Part shown: positions 26,470 through 34,674 of the stretch, piece after piece | Layout of the letters: each line of letters starts with the position of its first letter | Position numbering within the stretch: the first letter of the stretch is position 1 | Source: Streptomyces sp. VRA16 Mangrove soil | GTDB lineage: Bacteria > Actinomycetota > Actinomycetes > Streptomycetales > Streptomycetaceae | NCBI RefSeq assembly: GCF_017377775.1 | Contig: NZ_JAFVLN010000001.1 | Coordinates: 930,001 to 994,000 of the forward strand | Reading direction: 5' to 3' | DNA length: 64,000 nt | Notes under the pieces: generated by a model | What the model was told of the DNA's origin: nothing | The model's input: only the letters and a program-made list of their open reading frames with translations | Database searches by the model: none | Translations under genes and position numbers: made by a program

Positions 26470-27744
26470 ATGGCAACACATATGAGCCGCCGCACCATCC
26501 TGGCCGCCGGCGCCGGAGCCGGCGTGCTCTCCCTGCCCGGCGTGTCCGCGTACGCCGCCGACCGTGCGCCCGCCGGCGTGAGATTCACCCTGAACGCCGA
26601 GGTGCTCGACGGTGGCGAGCAAGTCACCTCGATCACCCTCGAGACCGCCCGGCTCGGCCCGATCGACCCGGCCGCCCTGACCACCGGCACCTTCGGCGTG
26701 CACGCCAAGGCCACCCGCCCGTTCGCCGTCACCCCCACCGACACCAGGCTCGAGTACGACCTCGACCGCACGGTGACCGCGGTGCGGCTCGACGGCCACG
26801 GCAACATCGTGATCGAACTGGCCCATGGCGAGGGCCGGCCGGGGGCGAGCACGCTCGGCTACGTCTCCAGCGTGGACACCGGCCGCAACGTGGTACTCGA
26901 CCTCGACTACACCGTCACGCAGCAGGCCCCGATCGCCCTGCGCGACCACCGGTCGGTCACCATCGACACCTTCGTGCAGAACCCCCGGCTCTCGGACCCC
27001 GAGGTGGACGCGTTCAGCTCCCACATATCCGGCTCGGGGATGAAGTACCGGCTGTACTCACCCGACTCCCGCTACGCCCGGGGCAGCAAGCGTCCGCTGA
27101 TCGTCTGGTTGCACGGCGGGGGTGAGGGCGCCGCGCTGGCCTACGGCTACTACGACAACGAGACCACGCTGCGGGCCAACCGCGGCGCCCTGGGGTTCGC
27201 CACCCCCGAGGCGCAGGACATCTTCGACGGCGCCTACGTGGTCGCCCCGCAGAGCACGTCCTACTGGATGGAGGACGGCCCCCGCTTCGCCCCGCTGATC
27301 CACGAGATGGTCCGCGAGGTCGCGCGCAGGAAGGACATCGACCACGAGCGGATTTACGTCGCCGGCTGCAGCAACGGCGGCTACATGAGCATGAAGATGA
27401 CCGCCGTCTATCCCGACCTGTTCGCCGCGTCCGTGCCGATCTGCGGCATCGTCGCGGTGCTCCCGCCCGGGACCACACCGATGATCCCCGACAGCGAGCT
27501 GGCGCAGATCACCACGCCGAGCTGGCTCGTCGCCTCCAAGGACGACCCGATCATCAACGCGCAGGCCAACACGGTCCACGCGCACGAGGTGATCCCCGGC
27601 TCGCTGATGACGCTGTACGACCACGTCATCTGGAACGACCACCAGTACCTCGGCCACTTCTCGTGGATCTACGTCGCCCGCAACGATCCCAGCTCCAACG
27701 GGACGCACATCTGGCAGTGGATGGCCGCCCAGCAACGGGACTGA
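26470..27744 (+). CDS. Tat-exported esterase/peptidase with N-terminal Ig-like domain
   Basis: 424 residues. The leader MSRRTILAAGAGAG...AYA-A is a Tat signal ending near 29. Residues 35-180 form an Ig-like beta domain found in front of esterases. Residues 190-424 are an alpha/beta hydrolase: oxyanion motif WLHGGGEG (213-220), nucleophile GCSNGG (Ser301), an acid in the SKDDPI region and His in the NDHQYLGHFSW region. Similar enzymes are annotated as PHB-depolymerase-like or CE1-like carboxylesterases and can deacylate plant polysaccharides. GAGGAG 5 nt before the ATG supports this start. Followed 68 bp downstream by another Tat-exported hydrolase. Confidence 0.82.
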   Translation: MATHMSRRTILAAGAGAGVLSLPGVSAYAADRAPAGVRFTLNAEVLDGGEQVTSITLETARLGPIDPAALTTGTFGVHAKATRPFAVTPTDTRLEYDLDRTVTAVRLDGHGNIVIELAHGEGRPGASTLGYVSSVDTGRNVVLDLDYTVTQQAPIALRDHRSVTIDTFVQNPRLSDPEVDAFSSHISGSGMKYRLYSPDSRYARGSKRPLIVWLHGGGEGAALAYGYYDNETTLRANRGALGFATPEAQDIFDGAYVVAPQSTSYWMEDGPRFAPLIHEMVREVARRKDIDHERIYVAGCSNGGYMSMKMTAVYPDLFAASVPICGIVAVLPPGTTPMIPDSELAQITTPSWLVASKDDPIINAQANTVHAHEVIPGSLMTLYDHVIWNDHQYLGHFSWIYVARNDPSSNGTHIWQWMAAQQRD

Positions 27745-27812
27745 GGGCAGGCAACTCCCTGGGCAGGTCCCCTCGAGCCACCGCCGACCCGGCACCATTC
27801 ATGGAGGTATTG

Positions 27813-29381
27813 ATGAGCGAAGCAGATAATTCGGGTACTTTCCGGGCGCCCTTGTCGCGGCGATCGTTGCTCTCCGCGGGTGTTGCCGGATCGGCGCTGC
27901 TGATCACCCCGGAACTGCTCGCGACGCCCGCCGCCGCAGCGGTCACGGACCTGGCGCACCTGCCCTCGCAGCGCGAGATCTGGCGTGACGTCGTGGCGAT
28001 GAACCATCTCGGCCCGCGCTACACCGGCAATGCCGCGCACAAGAAGTTCACCCGTGGTCTCGACGCGGAGCTCGCGGGCCTCGGCCTCAAGGTCGAGCAC
28101 CTGAACCGCAACGCGTTGACCCTGTGGGAGCCGACGCACGCCGGCCTCAAGACCGAACACGGCACCCCGATCGAGATCGGCGCGACCTGCCGGTGGTCGG
28201 CCACCACCAGGCCGCAAGGCGTCACCGCGCCGGTCCAGTTCTGTGGCCGCGCCGAGGGGAGCTCCTTCTTCTCCGGTGACCCGAGCGCCACCGAGCCGCT
28301 CGACTTCCCCATCCCGCCCGAGGTCAGCGGAAAGATCGCCCTCGTCGAGATGCCGTCGATCCCGATCCCCTTCGGCCAGATCTACGAGGGCCTGGTGAAG
28401 GGGTTCGTCGACCCGACCCACGGCGGTCCGATTCCCGCGGTCCAGCCGTACTCGCCCGCCTGGACCACCATCGAGTCCCGGCTGCCGAGCGGCTACGAGG
28501 CCAAGCTGCGCGCGGCCGGCGCCGTCGGCGTGATCTACGCCTGGACCAATGGTGTCGACGACGACGCCCACGGCCAGTTCCGTCGCACCGGCACGGAGGA
28601 GCTGCCCTCGTGCTGGGTCGGCATGACGGCGGCGAAGAAGCTCCGCGCGCTCGCGGACCGCGGCGGTTCGGTGACGCTCACGATTCAGGCGAAGGTCACG
28701 AAGAACGTGCCGACGGCGACGACGATCGCCACCTTGCCCGGCAAGAGCGACGAAGTGATCCTGCTCTGGACCCACACCGACGGCATGAACGCCGTCGAGG
28801 AGAACGGCGCCGTGGCGATGCTCAATCTCATGCGCCACTTCGCGAAGGTGCCGCCCGCCGAACGGAACCGCACGATCGTCTGCGTGCTGACCGAAGGCCA
28901 CTTCGGCGGCTCGGCCATGGCGGACAACTGGTGGATCGACGCACGGCCCGAGATCGCCGAGAAGGCGGTCGTCGCTCTCGCGATGGAACATCTCGGCTGC
29001 CGCGAGTGGCTCAGCGATCCGGCGCGGAACATCGTGGAGCCCGCCAACAGGCCCGACATCGCCTGGGCGTACACGTTGGGCCCGAAGGACGCGCCCAACG
29101 GTCTCGTCCCGGTGATGCTGGAGGCGCTGCGCGGATCGCGCGTCGCGCGCACGGCGGTCGTCGACCGTGCCGCCGCCTCGATCACCCCGGCCACCTATCT
29201 GTGGAACAAGGGGAAGATACCGACCATCGGCTACATCAGCTTCAACACCTATTTCCTCGCCGAGGCGCGCAACGGCCATATCGACAAGCTCGACCCCGCT
29301 CAGCTGTATGACCAGGTGCGCACACTCGGCCGGGCGATCGAGGTGATCGACCGCACCCCACGGGCCGAGCTGCGGCCCTGA
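27813..29381 (+). CDS. Tat-exported M28-like peptidase with degenerate metal site
   Basis: 522 residues with a Tat leader (LSRRSLLSAGVAGSALL). A PA-like insert (about 135-300) interrupts an M28 aminopeptidase-like fold. Candidate motifs are WTHTDG (His321, Asp323), AVEENGAVAM (Glu329/330, where M28 has Asp), LTEGHFGG (one Glu, 361, in place of the usual EE pair) and AMEHLG (Glu392). Several ligands are therefore shifted or missing, and activity is uncertain. GGAGG 5 nt before the ATG at 27813 fixes the start. Likely co-transcribed with the preceding esterase; both are exported. Confidence 0.72.
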   Translation: MSEADNSGTFRAPLSRRSLLSAGVAGSALLITPELLATPAAAAVTDLAHLPSQREIWRDVVAMNHLGPRYTGNAAHKKFTRGLDAELAGLGLKVEHLNRNALTLWEPTHAGLKTEHGTPIEIGATCRWSATTRPQGVTAPVQFCGRAEGSSFFSGDPSATEPLDFPIPPEVSGKIALVEMPSIPIPFGQIYEGLVKGFVDPTHGGPIPAVQPYSPAWTTIESRLPSGYEAKLRAAGAVGVIYAWTNGVDDDAHGQFRRTGTEELPSCWVGMTAAKKLRALADRGGSVTLTIQAKVTKNVPTATTIATLPGKSDEVILLWTHTDGMNAVEENGAVAMLNLMRHFAKVPPAERNRTIVCVLTEGHFGGSAMADNWWIDARPEIAEKAVVALAMEHLGCREWLSDPARNIVEPANRPDIAWAYTLGPKDAPNGLVPVMLEALRGSRVARTAVVDRAAASITPATYLWNKGKIPTIGYISFNTYFLAEARNGHIDKLDPAQLYDQVRTLGRAIEVIDRTPRAELRP

Positions 29382-29394
29382 GCGGCCATGTCCC

Positions 29395-29431
29395 GGCCCC
29401 CGCGGCACGTATACCCCGTGCCGCGGGGGCC
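29395..29431. terminator. Bidirectional hairpin terminator
   Basis: 15-bp perfect arms (GGCCCCCGCGGCACG and its complement) with a 7-nt loop lie between the convergent M28-like and oxidoreductase genes. Confidence 0.8.
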
Positions 29432-29450
29432 GTCGCCGGCGGGGAGCGGT

Positions 29451-30353
29451 TCAGGGCGCGATGACGAGGCGTCCGCGCAGGCCGCCCTCCGCCAGGCGCG
29501 CGTGGGCCGCGGCGGCGTCCGCGAGCGGGAACGTCTCCGACACGCGGGCCAACAGGACTCCCTGGTCGGCGAGTTGAGACAGCTCGCCGAGCTGGGCACC
29601 GTCGGCCCGTACGTCCAGTGCGTCGACGCGGATGCCGCGCTCCGGGGCCGGTTCCTGCCCGGGCCAGACACCGATGTAGGCGCCGCCGTCGCTCACCGCG
29701 GCGAGGGCCGTGACCCCGAGCAGCGCGGTGTCGATGACACCGTCGAAGGCGCCCGCGGGGAGGGGCTCGTCGCGGGGGAGGAAGTGGTCGGCGCCCCGGG
29801 TGGTCAGGAACTCCTCGTCGCGCGCGGAGGCGAGCGCGGTCACCTTCAGGCCGCGATGGTGGGCCAGCTCCACGGCGTGCGCCCCGACGCCGCCCGCCGC
29901 GCCGGTGACCAGCAGGCTCTGCCCGGCCTTGAGGTCGGCCATGTCCAGGGCCTGCGCCGCGGAGAGAGCGTTGAGGGGGAGGGCCGCGGCGTGGGTGTCG
30001 TCCAGCGTCGCCGGGGCCGCCGCGATCGCGTCCGCGTCGAGAACGACGTACTCGGCGTGCGTGCCCAGCGGGGTGCGGTGGCCGGTGCACAGGCCGATGA
30101 CCCGGTCACCCGCGGTCCAGCGCACCCCGCTGCCCGCGCTCTCGACGGTGCCGGCGACGTCCCAGCCCAGGCCGATGCGCTCGCCCTCCCCGCCGAAGGC
30201 ACCGGCCCGCATGGCCGCGTCCACCGGGTTCAGCGCGCCCGCCGCCACCTTGATCCGAACCTGTTCCGGGCCCGGGGCGGGCACCGGAACCTCCGTGATC
30301 TCGACGGCCTCGGGGCCGCCGAAGCGGGACACGGTAGCGGCACGCATGATCAT
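29451..30353 (-). CDS. NADP-dependent quinone oxidoreductase-like protein (zinc-free MDR)
   Basis: 300 residues of the medium-chain dehydrogenase/quinone oxidoreductase group. The GroES-like N-terminus includes ALNPVDAAMRAG and GWDVAGTVESAG. The Rossmann motif is LVTGAAGGVGAHAVELA near 145. No zinc ligands are seen. AGGAGG 6 nt before the ATG at 30353 fixes the start. It is divergent from an HxlR regulator, a very common pairing in which HxlR controls the reductase in response to quinones or electrophiles. Confidence 0.85.
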   Translation of the reverse strand: MIMRAATVSRFGGPEAVEITEVPVPAPGPEQVRIKVAAGALNPVDAAMRAGAFGGEGERIGLGWDVAGTVESAGSGVRWTAGDRVIGLCTGHRTPLGTHAEYVVLDADAIAAAPATLDDTHAAALPLNALSAAQALDMADLKAGQSLLVTGAAGGVGAHAVELAHHRGLKVTALASARDEEFLTTRGADHFLPRDEPLPAGAFDGVIDTALLGVTALAAVSDGGAYIGVWPGQEPAPERGIRVDALDVRADGAQLGELSQLADQGVLLARVSETFPLADAAAAHARLAEGGLRGRLVIAP

Positions 30354-30504
30354 GCTGTTCCTCCTGCGATGGGGGTGTGCGGGTGCGCGGGACGGGACAC
30401 CGTGCAGCCGTTTCTTACTTTTGGTGCGCAACCCCACCCTGCGTCAGAATGAAAGTCCGTACAAAAGGCACACGCGTGTAAGAGACGCGGAGAGCAGGCG
30501 CACG
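30354..30504. promoter_or_regulatory. Divergent HxlR/oxidoreductase promoter region
   Basis: The region between the divergent starts is A/T-richer than its flanks and contains a perfect 10-bp palindrome ACACGCGTGT at 30470-30479, 25 nt before the HxlR start codon. It is a good candidate for the HxlR operator. Confidence 0.5.
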
Positions 30505-30918
30505 ATGGCATCCGACGTTCACGCAGATCAGCCGCTGGGCCGGACCGGGCCCTGTGCCCGCTGGCCGGCCGAGCAAGGCGAGACGATCCGGCAGATCGTC
30601 GAGCGGGCCGGCGACAAATGGTCCGTCCTCGTGATCGGCACCCTGGAGAACGGCCCCGTGCGCTACACCGACCTCCAGCGCTCCATCCCCGGCATCTCCC
30701 AGCGCATGCTCACCCACACCCTGCGCCAGCTGCGCCGCGACGGCCTGGTCACGCGCACCGCCTACCCCGAGGTGCCGCCGCGCGTCGAGTACGCCCTGAC
30801 CGGTCTCGGCGCGACGCTGCTCGTCGCGGTGACCGCCCTGATCGACTGGGCGGGCACCCACCACGACGAGATCACGCGCAACCGGGCTCAGTACGACGAC
30901 GAGGCGCTGGGCGACTGA
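30505..30918 (+). CDS. HxlR family transcription regulator
   Basis: 137 residues with the HxlR winged helix: GDKWSVLVIGTLENGPVRYT, then RSIPGISQRMLTHTLRQLRRDG (recognition helix) and the wing EVPPRVEYALTGLG. HxlR proteins are DNA-binding dimers that sense quinones, aldehydes or redox state. Start is the ATG at 30505. Probably regulates the divergent oxidoreductase and itself. Confidence 0.9.
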   Translation: MASDVHADQPLGRTGPCARWPAEQGETIRQIVERAGDKWSVLVIGTLENGPVRYTDLQRSIPGISQRMLTHTLRQLRRDGLVTRTAYPEVPPRVEYALTGLGATLLVAVTALIDWAGTHHDEITRNRAQYDDEALGD

Positions 30919-30956
30919 GACGCGAGCGGCCGCAGACCGCCGCAGACCGCCACGGA

Positions 30957-30974
30957 GTTCCGTTGAACGGACCG
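30957..30974. promoter_or_regulatory. Copy of the 17-bp cluster motif upstream of the carboxylesterase
   Basis: GTTCCGTTGAACGGACC differs at one position from the copy between the Rieske oxygenase and CoA ligase genes (GTTCCGGTGAACGGACC). It lies 84-101 nt before the carboxylesterase start and outside any gene. Confidence 0.6.
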
Positions 30975-31057
30975 ATGGCGTTGGTTTCCGCCCGGGGCCG
31001 GTGATCCACTGCCCCGCGCACCTGCTTCTCCCGCGTACCTCTCACGAATGGGATGAC

Positions 31058-32701
31058 ATGCTGGGTTTCTTCAGAGGCGGAACCGCGCAAAGACGCACAC
31101 GACTGCGTGGGGGGCTGGTGGCGTTGGCCGCCGCGTGCCTCACCGCAGTGGTGAGTCTGCCGGCCACCGCCGCGACAGCGAACAGTGACGGCCTCATCGT
31201 CTCGACCGACACAGGCAGGCTCCAGGGCAAGGACGCCGAGTCGGCTCACCAGTACCTCGGTGTTCCCTACGCGGCCGCCCCCGTCGGCGCGCTGCGCTGG
31301 CAGCCGCCGCACCGGGCCGCCTCGTGGTCGGGTGTGCGGAAGGCGACCGAGAACGGCGCCGCGTGCGCGCAGGCCGGCGGCTACGGTGGCACGACCACGA
31401 CCACCGGCAGCGAGGACTGTCTGTACCTCAACGTCTACACCCCGAGGGACGCGCAAGTCCGTCACAAGCGGCTTCCGGTGCTCTTCTGGATCCACGGCGG
31501 CTCGCTCAAGACCGGCTCGGGCAACGGCCACGACGGCTCGCAGATCGCCGAGAGCCAGAACGCCGTGGTCGTCTCCATCAACTACCGGCTCGGCGTGTTC
31601 GGCTTCCTCAACGTGCCCGGTCTGAGCGCCGGCGGCGCCGGCAACTACGGCATGCTCGACCAGATCGCGGCCCTGGAGTGGACCCAGCGCAACATCGCCT
31701 CGTTCGGCGGCGATCCCGGCCGGGTGACCATCTCCGGCGAGTCCGCCGGCGCCATCTCGGTGTGCGCGCTGCTCGCCTCCCCCGAGGCGGGCGGCCTGTT
31801 CAGCAAGGCGATCATGGAAAGCGGCGTCTGCGAGAGCATCACGCCGGCCGTGGCGACCACCCGGAGCACGGCCTACGCGAAGGCGGTCGGCTGCACCGAC
31901 ACCGCGGCGCTCGCCACCTGCCTGCGCGCGCGATCGGGCAGCGACCTCCTGGCAGCGTCGGGAAGCCTTGCCGACAGTGCCGGCACCCTCCTGCCGACCT
32001 CGGGCACACCGGAACTCCCGCGCGACCCGAAGACCGCACTCGGCTCCGGACGCTTCAACAACGTCCCCCTGCTGATCGGGTTCAACCATGACGAGGCGCG
32101 CCTGTTCGCCCTCGGCTACCTCGGGGCGACCAAGGCCACGTACGAGCAGACCGTCCGCGACGAATACGGCGCGCACGCCGACGCGGTGCTCGCCCGCTAT
32201 CCCTACGACTCCTACCCGAGCCCCTACACCGGCACCTACGCGGTCGGTGACGTGTGGACCGACAGTGGCTACATGATCGGCCTCGGGGGTTGCCCGGCGC
32301 AGAAGTTGGCCCAGGACTTCACCGGCAAGCAGGCGCGCACGTACTTCTACGAGTTCGACGACCAGGACGCTCCTTCGTCGCTGTCCGCCGCGTTCCCCGG
32401 CTTCGAGGCCGGTGCCACGCACGCGGCGGAGATCCCCTACATCTGGGCCTACTCCGGCGGTGACGAGCCCCTGTCGGCGCAGTTCACGGCAGCGCAGCGG
32501 AAGCTCGCGAAGGAGATGACGAACTACTGGGGATCCTTCATCCGCACCGGATCGCCCAACGCACACGCCACCGACCAGGCCACCTGGCCGTCGTACCGCA
32601 GCGGCCGGCTGATGTCCCTGCGGCCCGGCGGCAGCACGGCGATCGCGACCGCCACCTACAAGGCCGACCATCAGTGCGGCTTCTGGAACAGCATCGCCTG
32701 A
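31058..32701 (+). CDS. Secreted type-B carboxylesterase
   Basis: 547 residues with a Sec signal (hydrophobic run ending ATAAT near 40). Type-B carboxylesterase motifs: YLGVPYAAAPVGALRW, EDCLYLNVYTP, oxyanion FWIHGGS, nucleophile GESAGA (Ser229), acid in GFNHDEARLF, and His in THAAEIPY. It hydrolyses carboxylic esters outside the cell. The ATG at 31058 starts a proper signal; the open frame extends further but without one. A copy of the cluster motif upstream ties its expression to the aromatic genes, so the substrate may be an aromatic ester. Convergent with the tannase-family gene. Confidence 0.88.
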   Translation: MLGFFRGGTAQRRTRLRGGLVALAAACLTAVVSLPATAATANSDGLIVSTDTGRLQGKDAESAHQYLGVPYAAAPVGALRWQPPHRAASWSGVRKATENGAACAQAGGYGGTTTTTGSEDCLYLNVYTPRDAQVRHKRLPVLFWIHGGSLKTGSGNGHDGSQIAESQNAVVVSINYRLGVFGFLNVPGLSAGGAGNYGMLDQIAALEWTQRNIASFGGDPGRVTISGESAGAISVCALLASPEAGGLFSKAIMESGVCESITPAVATTRSTAYAKAVGCTDTAALATCLRARSGSDLLAASGSLADSAGTLLPTSGTPELPRDPKTALGSGRFNNVPLLIGFNHDEARLFALGYLGATKATYEQTVRDEYGAHADAVLARYPYDSYPSPYTGTYAVGDVWTDSGYMIGLGGCPAQKLAQDFTGKQARTYFYEFDDQDAPSSLSAAFPGFEAGATHAAEIPYIWAYSGGDEPLSAQFTAAQRKLAKEMTNYWGSFIRTGSPNAHATDQATWPSYRSGRLMSLRPGGSTAIATATYKADHQCGFWNSIA

Positions 32702-32777
32702 CCCCTCGGCCGTGATCGGGCAGCGGGTCGGCGGACGCCGATCGCCCGGTGCACCGGACTCATGACGCGCCCGCCAG

Positions 32778-32810
32778 GGCGGCCGCGCCCCACCACGGGG
32801 CGCGGCCGCC
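32778..32810. terminator. Bidirectional hairpin terminator
   Basis: 14-bp perfect arms (GGCGGCCGCGCCCC and its complement) with loop ACCAC lie between the convergent esterase genes. Confidence 0.85.
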
Positions 32811-32814
32811 TGCA

Positions 32815-34452
32815 TCAGTGCCTCACTCGTGCCACGTCCGCGGCGAAGTCGCCCCAGTCGTCCGCGCACCGGAAGCTGTTCGCTTCGGAGGTCGGCCCGG
32901 ACCCGTCATAGCGAGCAACCTGCGGATAAGGGCACAGGGGCCGCGTCACGGTGACTCCGTTCTCAGGACGGTCCGACACGTACTTGGTGGCGACCATCTT
33001 CTTCGGAGCGTGGCCCTGTTCCACCCAGCTCCTCACAGCGGCCAGCGCGTCGAAGGCATTGGGACCCGGGCCTCCCGACACATGCCCACCGCCCGGAACC
33101 ATGAACAGCCGGTAGAAGTCCTGTACTTCCCGGAGGGTCGAGCGGACCTGGGGGCCGCCCTTATCGAGCAGGACCCGGTTGTAGTACTCGACGGGCAGGG
33201 CCCCCGCCTGGTAATCGTCGCTCCATCCCTGGGTCATGATGAGCTTGCCTCCGCGAGCTGCGAACCGCGAGAGGTCGGTGTTCGTCGCGTCGATCTTGGC
33301 GGCCAGTTTCTTCTCGACCAGTGCGGCGTCCTTGTCGAAGTCGAAGGTGCGCCAGTCCCAGTTCGGATCATTGAAGACGGCCCGCCCGAACAGCGCCTGC
33401 GGATAGGACGTCAGGGCCGGGTCCTCCGCCGCGTAGTGCCAGGCGGATTCGCTGCCGCGGGAGAACCCCGGATACAGCTCTTCACCGGTCCGCGGGTTGG
33501 TGACCGGCGCGTAGATCCGTTCGACGGTCGCGATCTGCTCGGCTGTCAGACACCCGTCGGTCTCGCCGGCCCGGCACTTCAGCCGCTCGGGGTTGAATCC
33601 GCAGTCCCGCGGATCGTTGAGGAACGGGTCTCCCCGGACTCCGTCGCGGCCTGCGCATGCCGCCAGCACCGCGTCATTGAGCAGCTTGCGATCGTCGGCC
33701 CGGAGCACGCCGTCCGGGTTCTCCGCGAGGCGCTGCGAGGTCCACAGGACCTCCATCATCACGTGGCTGTAGTCCATCCCGGGACTCTTCGACACGATGC
33801 CGTCGTAGTCCTCGGGGTAGTACTGGGCCTCGATCATGCCCTGTCGGCCACCCGTGGAACCGCCCACGAAATAGGAGTACTTCGGCCCCGCTCCGTAGTG
33901 CGCCGCCAGGATCTCCTTGGCTCGCACCGTCATCAGATGGATCGACGTCCGACCCCACATCTCCAGCTGAGTCGGGTCGCTGATCCAGGAATTCGCCGAG
34001 TCGGACGCCGAATGTCCGGTGTCCGTGGAAACGGTCGCGTACCCCGCGGTGAGGGCGGGGGCCATCGCCGAATAGCTGATCTGCCCGGCGAATCCACCGT
34101 TGCCGACTCCCTGAAGCCTCTGGTTCCAGGACGTGGCGGGCAGCCAGACCTCGAACTTGAGGCTCGGAGCGACCGTCGCGGTCACGCGACAGAAGGCGGG
34201 CAGGTCCCGGTACGTTCTCCCGTCGGGCGCTGTGTAGTCGCCGCCGGGTACCGGCTGCGCCGACGTGATCTCGGTCTTCGGCAGGGACAGCTTCGTGAGG
34301 GTGGCGCATGAACTGCCGGAATGCGCGGCCTCGTCGGCCGCGGCGGCGGTGGAGACACCCGCCGTTTGAAGAAGAAGCAGAACGCAGCTCACCATCGCCA
34401 CCCGTAGGCGCGATCCTCTCGCCGGCTCCGTCGACCTTCGCAGAAATGCCAT
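32815..34452 (-). CDS. Secreted tannase/feruloyl-esterase family protein lacking the CS-D-HC disulfide
   Basis: 545 residues of the tannase family (PF07519), which includes fungal tannases, feruloyl esterases and bacterial MHETase. The Sec signal ends near AAAA, residue 39. Nucleophile Ser199 is in FVGGSTGGRQG, the acid is in TQGWSDDY (near 414) and His457 is in GGGHVSGGPG. A Cys-rich loop (CAGRDGV...DCGF...CRAGETDGC) is the usual calcium-binding insert. Classical members have Cys before the Ser and after the His; here they are Gly198 and Val458. AAGGGG precedes the ATG. A copy of the cluster motif lies 100-117 nt upstream. Likely releases phenolic acids from plant esters. Confidence 0.88.
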   Translation of the reverse strand: MAFLRRSTEPARGSRLRVAMVSCVLLLLQTAGVSTAAAADEAAHSGSSCATLTKLSLPKTEITSAQPVPGGDYTAPDGRTYRDLPAFCRVTATVAPSLKFEVWLPATSWNQRLQGVGNGGFAGQISYSAMAPALTAGYATVSTDTGHSASDSANSWISDPTQLEMWGRTSIHLMTVRAKEILAAHYGAGPKYSYFVGGSTGGRQGMIEAQYYPEDYDGIVSKSPGMDYSHVMMEVLWTSQRLAENPDGVLRADDRKLLNDAVLAACAGRDGVRGDPFLNDPRDCGFNPERLKCRAGETDGCLTAEQIATVERIYAPVTNPRTGEELYPGFSRGSESAWHYAAEDPALTSYPQALFGRAVFNDPNWDWRTFDFDKDAALVEKKLAAKIDATNTDLSRFAARGGKLIMTQGWSDDYQAGALPVEYYNRVLLDKGGPQVRSTLREVQDFYRLFMVPGGGHVSGGPGPNAFDALAAVRSWVEQGHAPKKMVATKYVSDRPENGVTVTRPLCPYPQVARYDGSGPTSEANSFRCADDWGDFAADVARVRH

Positions 34453-34551
34453 GGGTCCCCTTCGTGGAGGTCATGTGCCTGACATCAGGCGCTACCTACG
34501 TGAGTCCAAGGCGGGACGATCGCGAACACGCGACAGGCCTGCAAGGAACGC

Positions 34552-34569
34552 AGTCCGCTGAACGGATCG
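34552..34569. promoter_or_regulatory. Copy of the 17-bp cluster motif upstream of the tannase-family gene
   Basis: AGTCCGCTGAACGGATC matches the reference copy GTTCCGGTGAACGGACC at 13 of 17 positions and lies 100-117 nt upstream of the tannase-family start. A separate short palindrome GCCTGACATCAGGC lies nearer the gene at 34477-34490. Confidence 0.45.
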
Positions 34570-34674
34570 GCCGTTCCCGTCTGCGGGTTCCGACAGGGCC
34601 GTCAACACTCGCCGGCGCTGTGCCGCCGCACCGGATGCCGCAGCGGCACGATCCCCGTCCCGCGTCCTGCCGGG

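Noticed and set aside
26120..26479. A minus-strand frame with 10-residue repeats (LTQGWLEREK) across the minisatellite
   Set aside because: The repeat period is a multiple of three, so all frames look repetitive. There is no ribosome site, and the frame overlaps the start of the Tat-exported hydrolase on the other strand.
34620..34649. Hairpin GTGCCGC/GCGGCAC near the 34675-35493 gene end
   Set aside because: Only 7-bp arms with a long loop; too weak to call a terminator.
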